Shown here piece after piece: positions 36,961 through 50,480 of a stretch of DNA of 64,000 bases. The notes under the pieces are model-generated. The model was not told where the DNA came from and did not search any database. It worked only from the letters and a program-made list of their open reading frames with translations. The number at the start of each line of letters is the position of its first letter. Position 1 is the stretch's first letter. The DNA is from Aphidius gifuensis (Eukaryota > Arthropoda > Insecta > Hymenoptera > Braconidae), in the NCBI RefSeq assembly GCF_014905175.1, contig NC_057792.1:2046001-2110000 (forward strand), read 5' to 3'. The position numbers were made by a program, and so were the translations under genes.

Positions 36961-39280
36961 TTCTCTATATAGTTTTAAAACTTTTTCATTTCATTTTTTT
37001 TTTTTTTTTTCGATCCTTCGATATTTTGTCTATTGCTCTTTTTTTTTTTTTTTTACAATATTCTTTTATTATTTTTTTTCATCACTTTTGTATTCATCAA
37101 TAATTGATGGAATAATTTAATATAAAAATATTTTTACCTCAATATATATTAAAAAAAAAAGAAAATATTAATAAAATAATAAAATTCAATAATTTTTAAA
37201 AGCCAATATATATTTATTAGAATTTTATTGATAATTGAAATTATATTTTATTTTTCTGTCAATAAAAAAATAAAATAATTTATATTGATTTTTAATTTAC
37301 GTATATATTTTTTAAATAAATAATTGAATTGTTAGTTTTTTTTTTTGAAAAAAAAAATTAAAAATCACAGTTTGGTTATCTTTCAAAGCTCAGGCCATTT
37401 GTAGGCCATTGAATTCATGTGGATAGAGTGAGAACAAGGGATGGTAAATTTTTTTTTTTTTAAATATTTTTTATATATTCTGTTGTTAAAGAGGGAGAGG
37501 GCTCGATATCCCATCGAGCGTATAGCGTTCGTACAAATTAGATTCGGTGACTGTCACAAAAACGCCAGGATGATATGAAAGTCGAATTTATATATTTTAT
37601 ATAGTTATACACATATACATATATACCGAATGCACCGATAGAAATTAAATTCGAGAATATTCGATTATGATTTCTACTCTACACCCCTCTATTTTTTTTT
37701 TTTTTTTTATTCCCATCATCCCCTCTACACTTTTTTTTCATGCCAATAAAATCCCTGAGTCACCGAGCTGCGATCGTTGCAAATTTCTTTTTTTTTATTA
37801 TGATTATTATTATTATCTTTTTTGTTTTTGTTTTTTTTTTTTAAATTATTTTTTTTATTGTTTTAAATTGAAATCTCATAGCTACAAAATTTTGTTGTGA
37901 ATTGGATAGGTGTGTTGGTTTTTTTTTTTTTTTATTTTTTTTTTCATTTTTTTCTATATGTGTGTGAGGGCATAATGAACTAGGCGAATTGCCATGTTAA
38001 TTCGCCAATCGGACGAATGCAAAAATGACGTGTGGATATATACCCTGGGGTTGAAAAAAAAAAAAAAATAAATTCATCTAAATTTTTTGCATATATATAT
38101 GATTTTTTTTTCTATCAATTTTGTATTTAAATAAAATACTAGATATATAGGTAAATTGTATTTAAATTTTTTATCCAGTATATTCAATTAAAAAGAAGCT
38201 TTTTTATTTATTTTTTTTATGCAAAAAAAAAAGCTTGATTCTAAAAATTTAAAATATAATTTGTATAAATATATGTATATTTTTTTGCTGGATTTTGTGA
38301 TGGTGTTTTTTTGGGGAGAAAAAAAAATCATTATAACTAAGACAGATAGGGTACTGATGAGCGCGCGATATATATATTCGTTAACTATATATTTTAAATA
38401 TATAAATTTAAAAATAAGGGGTGAAATATGGGATAAGAAAGAGAGTGAGGAAATTAAGGGAGTAAAGTACTTAAAGGAGCGGCGCGTTTTTAAAAATAAA
38501 ATGGACAAAACGATGAAAAGGAGTCAGTGCACGATGAAGACGAGCTATAAAGTGGGGTAAACGTACAAGAAGATGAAACGACGTTACATTAAGTCCAGCG
38601 TATCAAAATGGAGACGGTAAAGAGATGGCGGCCCATTGTCTGGACTACAAATTAATCTCAGGATCGATAAAATGTTATTCACTATGTATATATATTTTTT
38701 TCTCTCCATTCTCCCTCTTATCTATCTATTTTTTTTTTTTTTTTTATCATACAGACGAAAAAATAATATGAAAAAATAACTATACACACATAATACATAT
38801 AAACTTTCGTAAAATGAATTCGCGAAAAAATAAATCGCAGCCAATAGTCTACTGACTGCACTGAGCACACACACACACACATATTTTTCCTTATATTTAT
38901 TTATTTTTTCAAACTGAAATAAACAAAATATATATATATCATAATATAGAGAAAAGAAAAATTTTTCCAATAAATTTTATCCGTCTACAGTATTAACAAA
39001 AAAATATATAAAATATTCATAAAACAATAATAAATTACAAAGTATAATTACATACATAAAATTTATTATTTATATATATATTTTTTTTTCAATAGTATGT
39101 TTTTTAAAAAAATATATTTTATAATGTATTGACGAAAACTGACGTCAGCAAGATGATGATGATGATGAATATATAAAATAAAGTTAAAAACAAAAAAAAA
39201 AAATATTAAATATTATAAAGAATTAGATTAACTGAGATTGCTGACGATAAAATAAAAATAATGCACAATGACAGGAAAAA
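36961..39280. other. A+T-rich intron with small CpG patches
   Basis: Homopolymer-rich. Mixed patches at 37490-37580 (inverted CGATATCCCATCG-like sequence), 37970-38050 and 38560-38660. A GATGATGATG tract lies near 39154 and an (AC)n tract at 38866-38881. The paired 106- and 113-codon frames at 38188-38560 are opposite-strand shadows and K/I/Y-rich. Confidence 0.55.
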
Positions 39281-39680
39281 AGAGTATCGAAGAAAGTATA
39301 AAAAAAAAGGGGGGAACGTTGTAGGGGTTTAAAATTAGTAAGTGGGTGGCAAAATGCTTAGAGGTGCTGATGAGCGAAAGAGGATAAAGTCAACGAATAC
39401 AACAGATAAAGACAAAGTTAAATCAAAATTGTTTAAGAGGAATGAGAAAGGGAGAAGAAAGAGGAGGATGATACAGGGATGAGAAATAGGGAGGTTAAAA
39501 TAAAAGGGTTGAAATAAAAATATATAGAATTGAAGGAGTAAAGGATGGTTATAACGTAAAGTAGGTCCTTGCAGACGACGACTACGACGACGACGGAGAC
39601 GACGACGAATGGTTAGAGAAAAATGATAAAAGGAGAATGGTGTGAAACGTCGACGGGCGCCTAAGGGATGGATAATAAAA
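39281..39680. other. Purine-rich intronic block
   Basis: The + strand is mostly A and G for about 400 bp, with GGGG runs and AAAGAGG-type motifs, ending in the CGA-type repeat at 39573-39608. No coding frame. Confidence 0.5.
39573..39608. repeat. (GAC/CGA)n trinucleotide repeat
   Basis: Imperfect GAC/GACGACTAC units. Related in reverse orientation to the TCG repeat at 8987-9050. Confidence 0.8.
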
Positions 39681-42420
39681 ATAAAATAATATATATATTA
39701 TAATATTAATAATAATAATAATGATGAAGGTAAAATTTTGTTTTGCTTCTTGTGTGTTTGAATAGAAAGGAAAATAGTGTTATATAGTTGTTGTTTATAT
39801 GGAGGCGCCAAGAGTCGTTGATAATTGCATTAAAACTTGTTATAAAAAAAATAAATAAAAATGTTAAAACATATATCTCATCTTTAACCAACGTAATTTC
39901 ATGATATTTTTTTTATTATTGTTCATTGTTTTCATTGTTTTAGTTTTGTTTTTTAAAAAGTGAATATATATTGCTCTTGTTTTGTAATTAATTTCAATTT
40001 GTAATTTACTATTCACATATATTTATTAATTATATTGTCAAAATTAATTTTGTTGATAAATTTAATTTAATTTTGCCAGTATGGCTTTTTTTTTTTATTC
40101 TTTTTTTTTTGCATATTGATTATTCATCACTTAATTGGTTCGAGTATTCGTAAATTTTTGTTTTTAATTTTTCTTGGAAATTAATTTATAAATTTAAAAT
40201 GACAAATTGTTTTTAAAAAAAAAATTGACAATTTTTTTTTTTGTACATTTAAATATTATTTTTTTAATTCTACGTTAGGGGTGGGTTTTTAGTCTTGAGC
40301 TTTAATATTTTAGTGTTTTATTTTCTGCCTAGTGTGTGTCTTTACATTTTTTTTTTTATTCCATCGATCGATTTGGTTACTTTAGACTTTGGTGAGCTGT
40401 TGAGAGTTGTCTGAGAAAGACAAGGTTAAAATCAGATGAAAAAAAAAGCTCAAAATAAATGAAGGGTGAAAATAAAAATAAAAAAAAATAAAGAAAGGTA
40501 GTAGAGATGGATGTTACAAAAGAAACAAATATACAAACGGTATTGTAAAAAAAGTTAGAGTGAATATAGTAAAAATATAAAAAAAAAAAAAAAAAATGTA
40601 GATACATAAATATAAATGTGAATGAGAAAGACAAGTGCGAGAGGATTTTATTCGCGGGAGGGATTATGACAAAGTTGACACTGAATTATTTAAACAACAT
40701 ATACCATCTGTATCCACGTGGTCTTTTGAAGTTTTACACCCTTCAAATATTCAACCCCACGTTCTACTTTGTAAATATATATATATTTTTTGCATTTTTA
40801 TTTTATAGAAAAACATTAATTTACAATAATTAAAATTATTTATTCTATTAATAAATTAACACTGATAAAATGAGTCATAAAAGCTGTATTGTATATTGAT
40901 ATTTAATTTAAATGAAATGTCCAGTTTAAAGTTGATTTTTTATTATTAAACAGTCATAAGTCTTGAATGTGTATGTCTGAATAGGCTATTCAAATTTTTC
41001 TAAGGGACACCGTTAACTTATTCTCTGAATATAATTGACGCTGGCTCATACACACATACACACCCACATTTTTTATTATATTTTTTTTATAAAAAAATAA
41101 TTCTAAAATTGTCTGTGTATGTGTATGAATATGTCAGGTATTCTCATATATTTTTTTTTTTTCTTCTATAAAGTAAATATTAAACGAGACAATTTCTTTT
41201 TTTTTTACTTTATTAAAATTTACAATGCAATCGCAATATTTAGCGAGTCTTTAAGATAATAAATAATTACGAAAGATATTATATAATAATTAACATTATT
41301 TTTTTTAATATATAAAAGTCTTTTTCGTTGATATCTTTGTCGGTATTTTGAGGGCCAAGTGATCCACTTCAGAGGCACCTGTCTTCTTTGAAGAATGCAC
41401 ACTGAGATGCACTCATTTGCTTAGTAGTCTGTTAAAAACTCCCTGACGCCAACATTTCAAAATTTTTTTTTTTAATTTTGCAGGTAATTTAGAATGAAAA
41501 TAAATCTTCATTAAGCTTATTTATTTATTTTTTTTATTATTATCTCTCTACCTTTGTCATGGTGACGTAATATATTCAATTTTTTATTGTTTTTTTATAT
41601 ATATTATTATTCAATTGTTCATTCAATGTTGTCTTATAATAACAACGATAATTATTATTATTAAAATTCATAATGACAAAAAATATTAATTATATGAATA
41701 TATATTTTTGTTATTTCTCCAAGGTGCGTCCTCATTTGTTATTTGTTATTGATATAATATAACACACATCAATCGTCTGCTGAAAATTATCTCATATTTT
41801 ATCTTGAAAATATTATTACTTATTTTTTTTTAAATAATAATATTATTATTGTTATTATTATGTTTGTCTTTAACGAAGAGAAAAACCAATAGATATCGCG
41901 TTGAGAACAATTAGTTTAAATTTATTCCGAGCAAATGACGTGTTTATTTAACAATTCACGCCATACATGTGACTTATATTTTATTCTGAAGATATTTTTT
42001 TTTCTCATCTTTATTATTATCATCATCATTATCATCAACTCTTTTTTTATTTTTCTATTTTTTATTCTATGTATATAAAATATTGAAACAAGTTTTTTAT
42101 TATTATTTATTTATTTTTTTTTCTATTATACATTTGCAATTAATTATCAATAATAATTAACTTTGTAAATTATTCATACAAATTGCAGTTACGTAGAATT
42201 TTTTTTCAACCCCATTTTTTAATTCTTATATGAATTTAATTTTTTTTTATATTTAATACAATGGTGGATTACATGAGCAAAAAAAAAAAAAAAAAGGAAA
42301 TTAAAAAAGTAACAATAAATATTTCTGTATTTATTTATTTATTCTTTTTTTTTTTGTTTTTTGGAGGGTTGATAAGAGATGGAGTTGAGGAGAAAGGGGG
42401 TTAAAGTGAAGAGTAAAGTA
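39681..42420. other. A+T-rich intron
   Basis: T-runs, TAT tracts and short mixed patches at 40620-40760 and 41340-41450. Nothing else supported. Confidence 0.65.
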
Positions 42421-42640
42421 CTATGCTTTGTCGTTGGTACTGGGATTGGTCGACGGTTAGTCCGCCGCGGTGGTGCTTCTTAAATATTAACGACTTAATT
42501 ATCCGGTGTTCATTAATAATCCAGTACACTGACTGGGGCCTCTTGCGTGTACGTGAATTCTATAGGAGGGATTTTTTGTTTAACCATAGTGGGGGGTCAT
42601 CTGTACATGTAGTTTTGCTAAAAGCAACCCCTTAAAATTT
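42421..42640. promoter_or_regulatory. Candidate intronic enhancer with clustered factor sites
   Basis: A compact, non-repetitive island. Sites visible: TTAATTA homeodomain core (42495-42501), TAATCC (42517-42522; Otd/Bicoid type), AACCATA (42582-42588; Runt-like), GGGGTCA (42593-42599; nuclear-receptor half-site), and the palindrome TTGCT-AAA-AGCAA (42615-42627). GTCCGCCGCGG adds CpGs. The 70-codon frame across it has no domain. Site density and isolation suggest an enhancer. Confidence 0.42.
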
Positions 42641-44390
42641 ATTTTATAATTTTTTTTTTTTTTTCTCGTTGCTGGCAGCCCTCTTTTCATACAAATAATA
42701 AATATATGCCAAGAAAATTCAAATAAATTACATGACAAATTATTCTACATATATATTTTATGAAAATTTTTGATTTACCCCTTTAAAATATACTCGTGTA
42801 TATATCATTTCAAAGAGAGAAATAAAAATTAAATTTTTCATCTACTTATTTATTTAAAATTACCGTTGAATAATAAAAAAAAAGAATGATAATAAAAATA
42901 TAACAATGAAATTTTTATATTTTTTTATTTGTAAATACATTTTAAATTTATCTCACTTTTATTTTTTTTTTTTTATATTATCAGCTTTTGTATTTAAAAA
43001 CTTTTGTTTGTATATTCTTGAATTATTTAAAAAAAAAAAATTAAACTCATATATTCATACATAATTATAATTGAAATATAAAAAACTCGTTATTTTCAAT
43101 CGCATTATTATCTTTTGAAAAAAAAAAAATTGCGTAATTAATGTTGAAAAGTTATATCATTCACAGTTTAAAAGAAAAAAAAAAATTATTTATATTTATA
43201 AGTATACTAATAAATATATAATTCAAGCATTATACCTGAGTATAATTTTTATTTTTTTAAACAATACAACAAGTAATATAACTTGACAAGAATAAAAGTT
43301 AAATAAATATTGATATTTCCCTTTTAGTCTCACCCATCATCATGAAAAATAAAAAAATTAAAAAATAAAACGTAGAAAAGATACCATTATCATATTATTT
43401 AATTAATATTTACTTTGAACAAAATATTTACATAAAACGCATGAATACGATGAAAAATAAAAAAATATAAAAAATAAATAGGGAAAATAAAAAAAATTAT
43501 ATAAAATGCGATGTAGTGGAAAATTCAGAGATGATATAAATTAAAATAAATAAAAAAAAAAAATATTCAGGTGACATAATAAACATGAAATAAAATTTAT
43601 AAAATAAATTAAATAAAAAATAATATAAATTTCATGAACCAGCGTAAATTTGTTGTTGTAATTCTCTTGTATCCCAACTGCGTTGCCATTAATTCGACAT
43701 ATTTACCTTTCGTAGGTGTCCAGAGTGCTATTAAACATATTTTCCCCCATTTCAATTTTATATATATAATATAAATTACTATCTCACTCTCACTTATTCA
43801 ATATTTTCCGGGCATAGTATATTTAATATATTTATATATACTGTAATATACAGCTCGCGTGTCCACAGGAATTTTACAAGTGTGGTTTAATCGCTCGGAT
43901 GAATCATCAAGCACACATACGGTTTATTATATTTTTGGTTTTACATGTAGATGAACATTCAACACAAAAGGGAGGGAAGAAAAAATATATAAATTTTAAA
44001 ATAAAACATATTTATTTTATCATTTGACAATATGTTAAATTTATTATCAATTATTATTCATTTTTAAACTATTATTTTTTTTATATTTTTAAAATTTGGC
44101 AAATTCAAGTAGTAAAGGCAACGAATAGTCAGCCCTTTACCCTTATTGTCTTACCCTTACTATTTTTTGATAATAAATACATAGTGGTTGTCATTTTTAA
44201 ATTATTTTTTAACTAATAATTAATCAATTGAATTATTAATTTATTTATTATTAATAATGTTAATTTTTTTTTATAAATTAAATTAATTTATAAATTTGAT
44301 ATTTAAATTATTATTATTTTTTTTTAATCTTAATTTTAATTATACGTAACGGTGGTAAATGTTTTATAAAAAAAAATTTAAATGTTACTG
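42641..44390. other. A+T-rich intron
   Basis: A/T-rich, with a mixed patch at 43640-43930 (ACAGCTCGCGTGTCC, TTAATCGCTCGG). Otherwise nothing supported. Confidence 0.6.
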
Positions 44391-44840
44391 CCACATGAGC
44401 CATCATAATGACGTGTTAGGATGATGACCGTGATGGTAGTGATGGTGGTGGTGGTGGTGGTAGTGGTGGTGGTGATGGAAGTGAACAGTAAAATTTGTCT
44501 TTGAATCAGAGAGACTGGTGTTAGACACCAAAGCGTAAGGTTGTTAGTCTCCAACCGAATTGAATAGCAAAATATATTATTATTCCAAGAACTATAAATA
44601 ATCCTGTGTTGAAAAATAATTACATTAAATTTTTAATAACAATCATTTATTTATTTAAATAATAGTAAAAATTTAAAATTTAAAATTTAAAGCTAATTTT
44701 TTTTTTGTATGTATTTAAGTTGCATATTTATTATAGATAATATATATATTTTTTTTTATTATAAATTTGACATTTAAATAGTCACTAAAATAAGTAGTAA
44801 CAGCAAGACTAAATCACTTGTCAGCCCTTTACCCCCACCA
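44100..44840. repeat. Diverged direct duplication sharing GTCAGCCCTTTACCC
   Basis: The 15-mer GTCAGCCCTTTACCC occurs at 44128-44142 and 44820-44834. Each copy is preceded by AGTAGTAA followed by GGCAAC or CAGCAAG, and by an AAATTTG element, so the similarity extends over roughly 60-80 bp. Possibly an old segmental duplication of a regulatory element or ends of an unrecognised repeat. Confidence 0.5.
44421..44483. repeat. (GGT/GAT)n microsatellite
   Basis: GAT and GGT units, G-rich on the + strand, between the two duplicated segments. Confidence 0.85.
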
Positions 44841-47640
44841 ATTTAAAATAAAGCTGTCTGCACATGTCTTTTACCACTTCCACTTATTTCACTGACTCTC
44901 TTCAAATCAACAAACTCATTCAAATTTTTTGTCCATATGAATTTTTAAATTTATCATCTATTTGCATTATAAATTTATATATTTATTTATATTATTATTA
45001 TTATTTATTGTTGACAATGAAAATTAATAAACATGGTTGAAATGATACACTCGTGCCAGTCGATTGCACGCATTTTCGATACATCTGTATGATGACCCCA
45101 TCAAGCCAACTTTATGATTCCCAAATTGAATTTATCCATTGAATCGTATCCATGTTTCCGGATTATTCAATGAATTGATTAATCATATAAATTTGTATCC
45201 ATATATTATAATTTATTTATTTGTACTCTTTCATATAAAAAGAAAAAAAAGTTTTATAATTTAATATTGTTTCTGATTTCATATATATTGGTAAATAATT
45301 TTACCAACAATAATTAAATAATCAATATAATGATTATTACATTGTTATTATTATTGCTAATTTTTTTGATAATTTTTCTTTTATTTTCCTTGAATGAGAT
45401 TTGTTTCTTGGGGTCCATGAACGGAAGACATACTAAAGTAGGAAGTTCTTGGGGTTGTTACATAATTTAATCTGCTGAATAAAAATATTAAAAAAAATTA
45501 TTTATAATATATAGATATACATCTATACATGAACATAGTACGTGATATAATATCGTGCAAAATATAACGTATTCAACATAAGCGTTAAGTAGCGTTAAGT
45601 GGGTCGAATTTACTTCGCGACTTATTATTACTTACTTTATATTCCGTTCATCGTTGTATATATATATATATAATATATCTATACATGAGGTGTATATGTT
45701 AGTTTTGAACGACAAATGCATCTACATATTATTCATATCATATATTTATATACATAGTGCATAGTTGAATAATAATAAAATGAATAAAAAAAATTGATTA
45801 AAAAAAACATATGTTATATATTCGCATTATTTAGATATTTTATTATAATTTTTTTTATTCTTTTAATTTGCAATATTTAAAAAAGACGTTGAGTTGCTAG
45901 GGTTAAGCTTTGTTCTTGTGTGTTATGTCAATCGTCAAAATGATCAGATAGGATGTCGCTTATTTGAGTAAATCTGGGTTACAATTACACGTGTAAACAA
46001 TTTTTTTTTTTTTATTTATTTATTTTTTCATTTCATCATCGCGACATTTTAATGTATATATTTAATTTTTTTTTATTTTTTTTTTGTCGTGAATATATTT
46101 AAATTATTAATTTATTTACTTTGAATTTTATTTATAATTTTTTTTTTTTTTCATTTATTTATATAATAAACATTGCAAGTTGTTTTGTAACTTGTCTGGT
46201 GGTTTATTAAATATTATAAAAAAATTATTAAAATTTATTAAAATATTTATTTGTTTATTTTATCAACATTTATATATTTAAAAAAAAAAAAAAAAGAAAT
46301 TATAAATTTTTTTCTGGGTCATACTGTCGGGCATTTGTTGATAGCCAGTCGAATCCGTCAGACGACGATTGACGAGTCCAGTTTATTTTTGAATTAAACA
46401 ATACGATGAAAATTTAAATCATATATTTATTTAAGCTGTTTATATTTATTTTATTTATATATTTATTTTTTTTTCTTTTTTTCCATGATTGACAGTGTAT
46501 CCAGACGTATTTAAAAAAAAAAATCAATAAATCAAATTAATTAACAATTCTTGGTTATTGTAATACGTCATTATTTGTCACTTTTTTTTCTATATTTGCA
46601 TTTGTATTTTTTTAAATAAATAAATTCCCATATACATATTATTTAAAAAGTGGCGAGACTATTTTAATGAAAATCATCGAAATTCATTGAACGTCAAAGA
46701 TAATTAATCAGCTTGACAATTATTATTAAATTGTTAAACCAACCATACACAAAAAATAAAAATACACCTCTATTATATAATTAACAATAGTATAAAATAT
46801 TTCCTGGTCAATAAAAATAAAATAAAAAATACAGAAATATATTAAAATAATTATAATTCAATTTACAAATTTATTTATTTGATTAATTTTAAATTTAAAA
46901 AAATATTAATGATTTACGCAATGATTAATTAATATCGTATGGTTATATATATTTGTAGGCACAACAATTTAGAAATCAACTCATATACCTCGTAAATCAA
47001 GTATATACGATTAAATGCGACATAATTTAACGATTAAAATTTTTCAGTATAAACTAACGTATACATATTACATTTATAAACAAGTATTTTTTACTTTTAT
47101 ATTATATATATGCATATAATTCCACGTGTGTATTAAGAGTGGGTTGTTGTGGACTTTGACAAGCGGGGGATGCAAGAAAAGAGGTAAAAATTATTATTAA
47201 TAGTGGGGGTTAAATACATGCAATAACAATAGTACAATCGCTTGTAAAATAATCCAAGACCACAGCTATTAAATTTTCTATATACATATATGACTAAGAA
47301 AATTAAAATTTTTTAGTTTCTTAATGTTTATTTCAAATAAATTTATTATTTTTATTACAATTGAATGTTTTTTTTTTTTTATTTACTTTTTTATCTATTC
47401 ACATGTTTCTATGAATATTTATCTGGTATTTTTTTTTTTTTTTTTTTTTATTAATTTATATATTATTATATTATTTTTTTTATTTGCTAGGATTTTTTTT
47501 TTTGCCTCTTGTCGGCTTTGAACTTTTGAATGCTTGTGTTTTATGTTATTTTTTATTTTTTCTAATTTTTTATATTATTTACATTTTGATTTTCGAATGA
47601 GTAATAATGACAAAGTCATGAAATAATTTTTTTTTTTTAT
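44841..47640. other. A+T-rich intron with short mixed patches
   Basis: Homopolymer-rich. Patches: 45050-45150, 45560-45640 (with the tandem decamer at 45581-45600) and 46310-46390 (several CpGs, GTCAGACGACGATTGACG). No gene seen. Confidence 0.6.
45581..45600. repeat. Perfect tandem decamer AGCGTTAAGT x2
   Basis: Two exact copies, followed directly by GGGTCG. The junction gives TTAAGTGG, which matches the reverse of the NK-2-class homeodomain core CACTTAA. Could be a paired binding site. Confidence 0.6.
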
Positions 47641-47800
47641 ATGTGTGTGTGTGGGATAGAGGAGGCTTTGCTCAGTCGCGTTCATTATGATTCGTGTATT
47701 TATATAAGGTCTAAAAATATGCTGCTATGCCGGCGGGCTCCACCCGGTATTTCATTTGAGAATAATATTTTAATGTACATATACGCGCGCTCCTTCCCTT
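47641..47800 (+). promoter_or_regulatory. Intronic GC island with TATATAAG (possible minor promoter)
   Basis: TCAGTCGCG at 47672 repeats nine bases of the 31164 initiator, but no DPE lies at +28. A canonical TATATAAG (47701-47708) is followed by GC-rich sequence (CCGGCGGGC near 47730) without a good initiator at the expected spacing. An 18-nt alternating purine-pyrimidine tract follows (47773-47790). An alternative promoter is possible but unproven. Confidence 0.25.
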
Positions 47801-50480
47801 TTTTTTTTTTTTTTTTCATCTTTATTTTATTATATATATATATTTTAAATATTTTTTATACTCTTACTTGAATTTTTAATTCATTTTTTTATTTCTTTTG
47901 GCATCGAATGTTTACTGTCTCACTTTTTCAAAACGATCCTTCAATCAAGTTGTTTTATTTTTTAAACTCTTTTTCATTTTGTCGTTTCTTTATCAATTTT
48001 TTTTTTGCTTCTATCATGAACCCATCATCATCATCATCATCATCGTCCCATCTGCCACTGTGTTATTTTTTATATATTTTTTTTTCTATTTTTCATTAAC
48101 CCATTGCAACGTTTACTTTGCTCAGTGTCCTGTATCATCCCTTTATTTATTCAAAAAAAAAAAAGAAAGTAAAAAAGACAATGTCATATATGCTGAATTA
48201 TTATTTCCCAACATTTGATCCACGTGCTCAGACATTCATAGTTGCGATTAATTAAAAAATAAAAAATAAAAAAACCCATCATCCCACGATATTCATGGAT
48301 AAAAAAATTGATTAAAAAAAAAAAGTTCAATATCATTAGACAGCTCGTTTCAAGCCCTTTCAAATAAAGCTTCATTGAAAAAAAAAAAATATATACATAT
48401 TGTATATATATATTTCGATTGAATATCAAGATAAATTTGCTGGTAAAAAAAATTGATAGTATATTTTATATAATATACACAGGTAGCGCGAACAAGTAAA
48501 TGAGTAAGCAACCGGTTTTACATTATTTTTTTTTCCATTATTATTATTTTATTAAATTTAAAATTAAATTATATCAAACTACATAATTATTATTATAATA
48601 TTTTTAACAAAATTAAAGGGTTAGTTGATAATACAAGTTGATGACAAAACAAAAAAAAAAATGGAAAAAGGGTTTTTTAAATAATAAACAAAAATAAAAG
48701 GGGAGTAGATAGGGTGAAATAATGTATATATCTATATAAATCTATAGACACAAGAGTGATAAATTTTTATGCTTCGTATTTCATTTTGAGATACAACGAG
48801 ACTGCGGATGATATAAAAGTACATTCGTGTTTTACAACTTGGGCGACGGGGGGTACACACAAGCGAGGAAGACAAATATATATGAAAAAAAAATCGAACA
48901 AGAATAAAACGAGGGAGATAAAAAAATAAAAAAAGGGGGTAGAAAAATATATGAGCTTTGCAAAAAAAAAAAAAATATATAAAATAATAAAAATATATAT
49001 AAAACTAATAATAATAAAAAATTCTATATTTGAAAAAAAAAAAGCATTAGGGGGAAAAGGAAACAATAATAACGAGTTTAAGAACAATATAAAAAATTTT
49101 TTATAATGCCAGAACTTTTACGCAGCGCATGCGTTTATATATTAATATATTTAATATTTTATATTTTTATATATATAGTTTATACGTGTAGGGGTATTAA
49201 TGCTTAGTCTTTTAATAAATCTTGAATATTTTTTTTTTTTTTTTCATTTTTCTCCCTACCAGTTTTAGAGTTTCGCATGAAATACGATAATAATAATTTA
49301 TAACATAAACTATAAAACCGACGCGCCATCGTTTTATGATTATATATATAATGCATTATTGAGTTTTATAAAATATACATATACAATTATTTAAAATATA
49401 CAATAACATATTTAAAAATAATTTTATATATTTTTTAAAGATATTTTTTTTTTCTTATTTTACATATTGCGCGCGAGTGCATTTGAAAAATATTTGAGTA
49501 TATACTTTGATATACATCTTGGCATGATTAAATATAATATTTATTTATTTAAAAAAAAAATAAAATAAAATATATATTTTTTTTTTACTTTTTTCATGTA
49601 AATATATTTGAATTTATTTATGCATCGTTACACATATGCAAAAAAAAAAAAGGATATATACTAACATGACAGTAAAAATCATATACATTTATTTAAAAAA
49701 AAAATATATATATATTCTTTAAATAAATTTTTATTTATACAACGTGAGTTGAGATGGATATTGTCGAGGGGGAGTGAGGAGGAGGGCCAAACCAACACAC
49801 TGGCAGATGCTTGATGGATACGAATTGCCCCGTGAAGGTATAATATAAACGAAATACACATATACCAAATACTAAATACAAGAAAAATAAGATTTATAAT
49901 CCAAACATATGAAAATTAAACAAAAAATACAATAAAATTATGAAAAAAACAAAAAAAAAAAAAAATAATAATTAAATTTTTTTTTTTTTTTCATATTTTT
50001 TATTATATATTTTATAAATCCTCGAGTGACTTTACCTTGTACTAAGTGTTATGACGAGGTGGGATTTAATATCAAGGTCAGTTGAGATATATTATAAAAA
50101 TAATAATAATAATAAAAAATTAAATACAAATAAAAAATATAATAAAATTAAAGATACTGGGATTTATATTTTATTATTTTTTTTTAATTTTTTTTTATTT
50201 GTAGAGTAATAATAAAGAGTAGGTCAAAATTCATGTCTCAAGGTCAAAACAAATGATTATTTAAAATCTTTTTATTAAAAGGAAATAAAAAACGTGTCTT
50301 GGAATTAAAAAATATACATATATTTTTTAATAATTATATTGAATAAATTATGTTTGAAAAAAAAATCTAAAAATCAAGTTGCAAAGTAAAAGGGTTGAAA
50401 TAAGAATAGTAGCTATGGAAAAAGACTCTAATTTTTTTTGCACATAATATTTGAATATTTAATTTTAATATAATGCAAAT
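47801..50480. other. A+T-rich intron
   Basis: Long T-runs, then A-runs. (TCA)n at 48023-48045. Small mixed patches at 48820-48880, 49110-49135 (ACGCA/TGCGT inverted repeat) and 49740-49845. Frames here are F/I/Y- or K-rich and unsupported. Confidence 0.6.

Noticed and set aside
47324..48218. F/I/L-rich open frames suggesting membrane proteins
   Set aside because: Hydrophobicity comes from T-runs (TTT, ATT, TTA codons). No start context or family signature. The same reasoning removes most remaining frames in the window.
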